Origin: Chryseosolibacter sp964551035
GTDB lineage: Bacteria > Bacteroidota > Bacteroidia > Cytophagales > Cyclobacteriaceae
Reading direction: 5' to 3'
NCBI GenBank assembly: GCA_964551035.1
Contig: CAZKBK010000001.1
Location: forward strand, 186,001-250,000
DNA length: 64,000 bases
Part shown: positions 58,562 through 64,000 of the stretch, piece after piece
How the letters are laid out: each line of letters begins with the position of its first letter
Position numbering within the stretch: the stretch's first letter is position 1
Notes under the pieces: generated by a model
Told to the model about the DNA's origin: nothing
Databases searched by the model: none
Seen by the model: only the letters and a program-made list of their open reading frames with translations
Made by a program: the position numbers and the translations under genes

Positions 58562-59386
58562 TTACGGGAATTTTGGAAATTTCTCCCACTCCGGATCCCG
58601 CTTCTCAATGAATGCGTTCTTGCCTTCCTTTGCCTCATCGCTCAGGTAGTAGAGCAGCGTGGCATTGCCGGCGAGTTCCTGTATTCCCGCCTGACCATCG
58701 AGTTCTGCGTTGAAGGAACATTTGAGCATCCGGATGGCGAGCGGGCTTTTCCTGATGATCTTCCGCGCCCACTCCACATACGTGTCCTCCAGCATTTCCA
58801 GCGGAACCACTTTATTGACGAGGCCCATGTCGAGGGCTTCCCTGGCGTCGTACTGGTCACAGAGGTACCATATCTCCCGCGCCTTTTTTTGGCCGACGAT
58901 TCGGGCAAGGTACGAGGCGCCAAAGCCGCCGTCGAAGCTTCCCACCTTTGGACCGGTTTGGCCGAACCTCGCATTTTCGGCGGCGATCGTCAGGTCGCAC
59001 ACGACATGCAGCACATGCCCGCCGCCGATGGCCCATCCCGCCACAGCGGCAACCACCGGTTTCGGTATCGATCGGATCAGCTTTTGAAGGTCGAGGACGT
59101 TAAGCCGTGGGACCGCATCGTCGCCTACATAGCCACCGTGTCCCCTTACGGTCTGGTCGCCGCCGCTACAGAACGCCTTTCCCCCTTCGCCGGTGAGGAC
59201 GATTACCCGGATACCGGCGTCTTCACGGCAATATTCCATCGCATTGATCATCTCCTTAACCGTGAGCGGTGTAAACGCATTGTGCACTTTCGGTCGGTTA
59301 ATGCTTATCCGTGCGATTCCTTCATAGCGGTGGAAAAGTATCTCTTTGTACTCCCTGATGGGCTCCCAGGCATGCTTAAGATTCAT
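58562..59386 (-). CDS. menB: 1,4-Dihydroxy-2-naphthoyl-CoA synthase (MenB)
   Basis: A 274-aa crotonase-family enzyme. MenB landmarks: VIVLTGEGGKAFCSGGDQ with the long loop VRGHGGYVGDD, VVAAVAGWAIGGGHVLHVV and GPKVGSFDGGFGASYLAR. It closes the ring of o-succinylbenzoyl-CoA to dihydroxynaphthoyl-CoA. Its start overlaps menD by 11 bases. Confidence 0.96.
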   Translation of the reverse strand: MNLKHAWEPIREYKEILFHRYEGIARISINRPKVHNAFTPLTVKEMINAMEYCREDAGIRVIVLTGEGGKAFCSGGDQTVRGHGGYVGDDAVPRLNVLDLQKLIRSIPKPVVAAVAGWAIGGGHVLHVVCDLTIAAENARFGQTGPKVGSFDGGFGASYLARIVGQKKAREIWYLCDQYDAREALDMGLVNKVVPLEMLEDTYVEWARKIIRKSPLAIRMLKCSFNAELDGQAGIQELAGNATLLYYLSDEAKEGKNAFIEKRDPEWEKFPKFP

Positions 59387-61088
59387 AGCGGTTTCTTATG
59401 GTTGTTTTGAGTTGATCAAATATAGTTCTGTTGACGTGTACATCGCCCTCCAATTCAAGAATCTTCGCCCGACCGTCAAAAGTAAAAAAGTCGGTCAATG
59501 CATCCGCAAGCCTGGCTTTATCACCCGCGGGAATATGGACGAAGTTGAACTCCTCGCACAGCTTCTTTGCATTCAGGGGCTGCCTTGTGATAAAATATTC
59601 TGCTGCTTCAGGCACAGCGGCAGGTCCGTCGATGACATTAAAAATCAGCCCGCCATGGTTGTTCAGGACGACGGCGCGAAAGGTCTCCAGGGAGTAGTTA
59701 TGCCAGAAGGCATTCCGATCATAAAAAAAGGCCAGATCTCCGGTGATCAGGAAGGTCGGTTTTGCCGTTGCCAAACAATGCCCGACGGCGGTGCTTGAAC
59801 ACCCGTCGATTCCACTGGTGCCACGGTTTGAATACACGCTTATGTCTCTTGCTTCCGGCGGGAGGTCGATGATGTTGGCATACCTCACGCTCATGCTGTT
59901 GGCCAGATGGAGGTTGCTTTCGGCCGGCATCCGTCGCAAGACGGAGGCCACCAACTCCATTTCCGAGAGTTTTCTCCTGGTGAAAAAGCCGGCGATGGCC
60001 CCGTTGGTCTGCTGGCTGTGGTTTGCCCACCGCTGAAGAAACGTGGTCCTGTTGCCTTCAACCGGTATTCCGTGTAAAAACCGGAAAAAGTTTTCCGGTG
60101 TCGTTCGAAACACGTGGGTCAGCGTTTTGAACGTGTCCACGGGGAGCCCGCCTTCCTGAATGTGCCAATGCGCACGAGGCGGGTGGTGGCGTAGAAACAG
60201 CTTGACGTTTTTTGAAATAACGGATTGTCCGAAGGTGATCAGAAGCCCCGGTTGGAGGGCTTTCTTTTCGTCACGGGGAAGTTGTCCCAGGAACAGGTCG
60301 GCGTGTTGAATATGGTTTGAAACGCCGTGTTGATTGGAGATGATGTCGGCGACGACGGGAATGTGGTGGTGTTCGGCGAAGCGTTTGAGCGCGCCGGTCA
60401 TCGCCGCATCCGGATGGTGTTGGCCGGCGACAACGAGAACACTTTGAAAGGTGCCCCAGCTGTCGCGGATGCGCCGCTGTTCTTCTTCGCTTAAAACCGC
60501 GCTCGCGTCGGGTGCGTCGATCACCCGCACATCCGCCGAAAAGGTGATCGACTCGTCGGCGCCTGGATACAGGGGCTCGCGGAACGGTGCATTCACATGC
60601 ACGGGACCTCTGGCTTGCTGGCGGGAAATGTTGATGGCTTCATTCAACATGCGGTTGATCGCCCACTGGCTGTCGCCGTGGCTATAGTCCTGGGGCAGTT
60701 GAAAAAACCGCTTCACGTGCCGGCCGAAGATCTCATGCTGAAAGATGGTTTGGCCGTCGTGTTGCGCGACCCATTCCGATGGCCGGTCGGCCGTCAGGAC
60801 GATCAGGGGTGTCTCGCTAAAAAAGGCTTCTGCAACTGCGGGTGCGAGGTTGTACACCGCCGTCCCCGATGTGCAGACGATGACCACCGGCTCGCGGAGG
60901 GATTGCGCCATCCCGAGGGCGACGTAGCCGGCACTGCGTTCGTCGCTAATGGTCTTGCAGTCAATGTGGGGGTGTCGGGCAAAAGCCAGCGTGAGGGGAG
61001 CGCACCGCGAACCCGGGCACAAGACGGCGTGTCGAACGTTCTTTCGGTAGCAGAGTTCAGCGATATCATAGACGGGCTGAAATCGCAT
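59376..61088 (-). CDS. menD: SEPHCHC synthase (MenD)
   Basis: A 570-aa thiamine-diphosphate enzyme. The N-terminal domain has AVLCPGSRCAPLTLAFARHP and ISDERSAGYVALGMAQ with the catalytic glutamate; the C-terminal domain has NRGTSGIDGCSSTAVGHC, TFLITGDLAFFYDRNAF and VVLNNHGGLIFNVIDG for ThDP/Mg binding. It joins isochorismate and 2-oxoglutarate. ATG 61088 (start MRFQPVYDIAE) overlaps the menF stop; a TTG one codon earlier is less likely. Confidence 0.96.
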   Translation of the reverse strand: MRFQPVYDIAELCYRKNVRHAVLCPGSRCAPLTLAFARHPHIDCKTISDERSAGYVALGMAQSLREPVVIVCTSGTAVYNLAPAVAEAFFSETPLIVLTADRPSEWVAQHDGQTIFQHEIFGRHVKRFFQLPQDYSHGDSQWAINRMLNEAINISRQQARGPVHVNAPFREPLYPGADESITFSADVRVIDAPDASAVLSEEEQRRIRDSWGTFQSVLVVAGQHHPDAAMTGALKRFAEHHHIPVVADIISNQHGVSNHIQHADLFLGQLPRDEKKALQPGLLITFGQSVISKNVKLFLRHHPPRAHWHIQEGGLPVDTFKTLTHVFRTTPENFFRFLHGIPVEGNRTTFLQRWANHSQQTNGAIAGFFTRRKLSEMELVASVLRRMPAESNLHLANSMSVRYANIIDLPPEARDISVYSNRGTSGIDGCSSTAVGHCLATAKPTFLITGDLAFFYDRNAFWHNYSLETFRAVVLNNHGGLIFNVIDGPAAVPEAAEYFITRQPLNAKKLCEEFNFVHIPAGDKARLADALTDFFTFDGRAKILELEGDVHVNRTIFDQLKTTIRNRYES

Positions 61089-62284
61089 CAAGATATCACA
61101 TTGAGGAGTGTTTCAAATTTCATCTCCGTTTCCTGCAGCTCTTTATGGGGTTCCGAATCGGCCGTCACCCCTGCACCGGCGAACAATACCGCATGGTCGC
61201 CGGTTAGTTTCATGCACCTGATGTTAACGAAAAGATCGATCTTGTTTCCGACGTTCACGGGTCCGAGATGACCGGCATAGAATTCACGATCATAACCTTC
61301 ATGCGCTTTTAAAAACCGCAGGGCGTTTTCGAGCGGCATACCGCACACGGCCGAAGTGGGATGAAGCAGCCGCAGCATGACCGAGCCGAGCTGGGGAAAG
61401 TTTGTGGCCTTCATGTCAACCGAGAATTCGGATTTCAAATGAACCACGTTTCCGGCAACGACCGTACGCGGACCGTGCTCTTCATATTCCCTCAGCCGTA
61501 TTTTCTTGAAGCAGCTGATCACATAACGTTCGACCAGGGCCTGTTCTTCAATTTCTTTTTGCGTCCACGCGAAAGATTTAAGGTTCATCCCTTCTTTATA
61601 GGGAAGCGTTCCGGCGAGCGCGACTGTCCTGAATAGCGTGTTGTCCTCAATGCTCAACAGGGACTCCGGCGAGGCGCCGAGCCAATTGCCAACGCCGGGA
61701 ACGCTTACAAAGGACACCAGCGCGTGCGTATACCTGACGCTCAATTTCTGAAATGCGGTGACGATGTTGAAATCGGCCGTAAGGGTCAGGTGTTTCGTGT
61801 GAGAAGGGACTACTTTCTCGAGATCGCCCCTTACCACGGCAGAAATACTTTCATGCACCAGTTCCATGTACGCGGTGTTGCCGTGCGAAAGTTTGCCCGG
61901 TTTCAATGTGGGACGCTTGCGAACGGCTTCCCGTTCGAGATGGTCCTGCAGCCAGGCAGCCGAGCGGGTGGTGGCGGGAGAATCAGCGTCTTTAAGCTTC
62001 CCGCCTTCGAAAGCAAAGATGAAGTCGGCGGGCAGGAAAAAGGCCTGCTTTTCCGGGTCGAACGGGCTGAAAAGAAATCCGGAGGGGAGTTCTTCCACAT
62101 TTTCCGATCTTTCAAGCATGCGGTATTCGTTCGACAGCAGCAAGTAAGTGGTGGCGCTTTCCGGAAGGCGCCACAGGGCGACGGGCAGGTTGTTGTCGAT
62201 CGCGTGCGAGAGCAGCGAAGACCAGATATCATTTTCGGCGAGGGTCTGGCTGGCGGAAAGGGTGGGGTTAATCGGTTTGTTCAT
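61088..62284 (-). CDS. menF: Isochorismate synthase (MenF)
   Basis: A 398-aa chorismate-binding enzyme with SFVSVPGVGNWLGASPESLL, VALAGTLPYKEG, VVAGNVVHLKSEFSVDM and HPTSAVCGMPLENALRFL, the typical MenF/EntC motifs; EFYAGHLGPVN is the C-terminal active-site stretch. It turns chorismate into isochorismate to open the menaquinone pathway. It overlaps the upstream thioesterase gene by 4 bases (ATGA) and abuts menD. Confidence 0.95.
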   Translation of the reverse strand: MNKPINPTLSASQTLAENDIWSSLLSHAIDNNLPVALWRLPESATTYLLLSNEYRMLERSENVEELPSGFLFSPFDPEKQAFFLPADFIFAFEGGKLKDADSPATTRSAAWLQDHLEREAVRKRPTLKPGKLSHGNTAYMELVHESISAVVRGDLEKVVPSHTKHLTLTADFNIVTAFQKLSVRYTHALVSFVSVPGVGNWLGASPESLLSIEDNTLFRTVALAGTLPYKEGMNLKSFAWTQKEIEEQALVERYVISCFKKIRLREYEEHGPRTVVAGNVVHLKSEFSVDMKATNFPQLGSVMLRLLHPTSAVCGMPLENALRFLKAHEGYDREFYAGHLGPVNVGNKIDLFVNIRCMKLTGDHAVLFAGAGVTADSEPHKELQETEMKFETLLNVIS

Positions 62285-62709
62285 GATTGCTTTTCAAGTA
62301 CGGCCATGGTAATGCGGCTGATGCAAACCAGTTCGTTGTTTTCATTGCTGATCCGGATTTCCCAGACCTGCGTTTTTTTGCCAATATGCACCGGCCGGGT
62401 AATGCCTTTCACAAGGCCCGAGCGCACGCCGCGAAGATGGTTTGCGTTGATATCCAGGCCGACGCAGAACTGGCGCCCGGCGTCAACGCAACACTGTGCG
62501 GCCACACTGCCCAGGGTCTCGGCGAGGGCTACGGAGGCACCGCCGTGAAGGAGGCCAAACGGCTGAAGCGTTCGGTGGTCAACGGGCATCGTCGCTTCAA
62601 TGGTATCGTCGCCGATCGCTGTAAACTGAATTCCCAACTGCTCGGCCATGGTATTCCTGGAAAGGCTATTTAATGCTTCCAGGGTGATGTCATTTCTGAA
62701 AATTCCCAT
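62281..62709 (-). CDS. Hotdog-fold thioesterase, probable DHNA-CoA thioesterase
   Basis: A 142-aa PaaI/YdiI-type hotdog thioesterase: MPVDHRTLQPFGLLHGGASV (about 42-61) with the HGG motif and ETLGSVAAQCC, then GLDINANHLRGVRSG. As first gene of the men operon it likely hydrolyses dihydroxynaphthoyl-CoA (MenI role). The frame is open upstream to 63336, but ATG 62709 gives the normal family length and start MGIFRND. Confidence 0.9.
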   Translation of the reverse strand: MGIFRNDITLEALNSLSRNTMAEQLGIQFTAIGDDTIEATMPVDHRTLQPFGLLHGGASVALAETLGSVAAQCCVDAGRQFCVGLDINANHLRGVRSGLVKGITRPVHIGKKTQVWEIRISNENNELVCISRITMAVLEKQS

Positions 62710-62805
62710 TAAAACTACCCCAGTGTTTGTCCAGTCTGTTATTTTTGCGCCTGCTTGCGCGTCAGCCTCAGAACAGACGCCAGGCGGCCCCAAAATAGCG
62801 CAAAA

Positions 62806-63438
62806 TTGATCACCAAAAAAGTTTACCTTATACGTCATGGCCAAACCGATTTCAACCTTCGAAGCATCGTGCAGGGAAGTGGTGTTGATACGGATTTGAA
62901 TGACTATGGCCGCCAGCAAGCTGCGGCCTTTTTTGCGTCTTATCAGGACGTCCGCTTCGATCACATTTATACATCCGCCCTTAGACGCAGCCACCAATCC
63001 GTTCAACAGTTTATCGACCGGGGTATACCACATACCCCGCTGGTCGGCCTTAACGAAATTAGTTGGGGGACGAAAGAAGGATATCGGGTGACGCCTCAGG
63101 AAGACGCGTACTATCACCACATGCTCGAGGAATGGCAGCGTGGAAATACCTCCCTGCGCATTGAGGGCGGAGAGAGTCCGGATGACGTCATTGTTCGAAT
63201 GACGCCGGCGGTCGATTATATCATGAAGCAGCGTGAAGAAGGGACCGTTCTCATTTGCATGCATGGACGGGCAATACGTATCCTCATGTGCCACCTTATG
63301 AACTATCCATTGCGCTGCATGGATATGTTCGAACATCAGAACCTATGCCTGTATGTTCTCAATTACACCGGCGCTATGTTTTCAGTGGAAAAATACAACG
63401 ATGTAGCCCACCTGAAGGCCGCCGGTCTGACCAGTTGA
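62806..63438 (+). CDS. Histidine phosphatase (phosphoglycerate mutase-like)
   Basis: About 210 aa. The RHG motif KVYLIRHGQTDFNLRSIVQG lies at the start, followed by VDTDLNDYGRQQAAAFF, IYTSALRRSHQS and, at the C-terminal half, GTVLICMHGRAIRILMCHLM with the second catalytic His. The family includes phosphoserine and alpha-ribazole phosphatases; substrate unknown. No ATG is in frame before the RHG motif. TTG 62806 gives the expected LITKKVYLIRHG start; a more distal TTG lies at 62755. It is divergent from the men operon. Confidence 0.88.
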   Translation: MITKKVYLIRHGQTDFNLRSIVQGSGVDTDLNDYGRQQAAAFFASYQDVRFDHIYTSALRRSHQSVQQFIDRGIPHTPLVGLNEISWGTKEGYRVTPQEDAYYHHMLEEWQRGNTSLRIEGGESPDDVIVRMTPAVDYIMKQREEGTVLICMHGRAIRILMCHLMNYPLRCMDMFEHQNLCLYVLNYTGAMFSVEKYNDVAHLKAAGLTS

Positions 63439-64000
63439 TCAGTCAATCCGGTTGAGCGCCGACCGCGCCTTACTGTCGATGCTGTTCTTGTATTCGTGCT
63501 TCTTGTAGCTGAGCGCGCGACGAAAGAACTGCCGCGCCTGCGCCACCTCGCCCAGGTCAAGGAAGATGTATCCCAGTTGCAGGCAGGAGTTTGGGGCAAA
63601 GTACCATGGGGCATCTCCTGCAAGGTCAATGGTTTGCTGATAAAACAGCCGCGATGCCCGAACATCGCCGGTAGCGTGTGCAAGGCGCGCTTTGCGATAA
63701 AAATATTCAACCTGGTCATGTCGGCTGGGCAGGTCTTCGTCGCGGAGGGAAGCCAGTACCGACGCGGCCTCGTCAAAGTATCCTCCGTCCATTGCATAAC
63801 GCGCGCGGGTCAGCGCAACGTGCGGCCGGCGTCCCTGAGCCAGGACCATGGCTGCGGAACGGTCCGCCTCAGCCGATTCGTTTCCGATACGCAGTGCCTC
63901 TCTGAATTTGACTTCCGCATCATTGGTTCGGCCGCTCATCCAAAGGCACAAACCAATCTTATAATGCGCATCCTTGAGGTAGTTCTGACCCTTGTAGTGG
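63439..64000 (-). CDS. TPR-repeat protein (partial, N-terminus beyond the window)
   Basis: The frame is open to the window edge (coding for HYKGQNYLKDAHYKIGLCLW at the visible start), so the N-terminus is missing. Visible helical TPR-type pairs include AEVKFREALRIGNESAEADR, DEAASVLASLRDEDL, VEYFYRKARLAHATGDV and CLQLGYIFLDLGEVAQARQF. No enzyme motif or membrane segment is seen in this part. It ends directly against the histidine phosphatase stop. A scaffolding role is likely, but unspecific. Confidence 0.82.
   Translation of the reverse strand, partial: HYKGQNYLKDAHYKIGLCLWMSGRTNDAEVKFREALRIGNESAEADRSAAMVLAQGRRPHVALTRARYAMDGGYFDEAASVLASLRDEDLPSRHDQVEYFYRKARLAHATGDVRASRLFYQQTIDLAGDAPWYFAPNSCLQLGYIFLDLGEVAQARQFFRRALSYKKHEYKNSIDSKARSALNRID

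Noticed and set aside
62710..63336. Upstream extension of the thioesterase frame
   Set aside because: It runs antisense through the histidine phosphatase gene; the hotdog domain has its normal length from ATG 62709.

Overview
The window looks like a piece of a Bacteroidota chromosome, probably Cytophagales-like (inference). The evidence is a Bacteroides-type tra operon, a giant cell-surface protein with a gliding-motility/type IX secretion C-terminal domain beside PorP/SprF and PD40-OmpA genes, weak Shine-Dalgarno sites with A-rich leaders, and a menaquinone operon. No tRNA, rRNA, CRISPR array or integrase was seen.

Region 1 (1 to about 18.85 kb) is part of an integrative conjugative element. 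It starts inside a tra operon (two TraI-like paralogues, TraJ, TraK, a TraL-position protein, TraM, TraN) and continues with a DUF3945-like protein, an ArdC-type antirestriction protein, an AraC regulator and a RadC-like JAB protein. A defence cargo follows at 10.2-17.5 kb, then a TraP-like Toprim primase on the minus strand. The cargo is a type II CBASS operon: a SAVED-domain protein fused to an HExxH metallopeptidase-like domain (effector), a CD-NTase, Cap2 (E2-E1 fusion) and Cap3 (JAMM deconjugase). Divergent from it is a three-gene overlapping operon encoding a sigma-70-like factor, a 113-aa orphan and an ImmA/IrrE metallopeptidase. The two operons share a 162-bp promoter region carrying a perfect 12-bp inverted repeat. 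I read this as a CBASS unit with its own sigma-factor/protease switch. The SAVED-peptidase effector and this switch are the most unusual things in the window.

Region 2 (19.2-28.9 kb) is chromosomal: an outer-membrane beta-barrel protein, a YebC/PmpR regulator, a GT2 glycosyltransferase, a ~1,480-residue repeat protein with a T9SS type B sorting domain, PorP/SprF and a PD40-OmpA-like protein.

Region 3 (28.9-57.3 kb) is a large exopolysaccharide/surface-glycan locus. It holds a polyprenyl-phosphate arabinose pathway in two blocks (HAD phosphatase plus DPPR synthase; DprE1-like plus DprE2-like enzymes), a carbamoyltransferase/SxtJ/DUF5989/SGNH module, a beta-helix protein, an FkbM methyltransferase, a Wzc-like co-polymerase, a sulfotransferase, a Wzx-type flippase, an O-antigen ligase-like protein, a half-size TolC-like protein, a GT-C protein, an acyltransferase-3/SGNH pair, several glycosyltransferases and a priming sugar transferase with an N-terminal receiver-like domain. 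Two stand-alone response regulators lie inside it.

Region 4 (57.4-62.7 kb) is a menaquinone operon on the minus strand: hotdog thioesterase, menF, menD, menB, menE. A histidine phosphatase and a partial TPR protein close the window.
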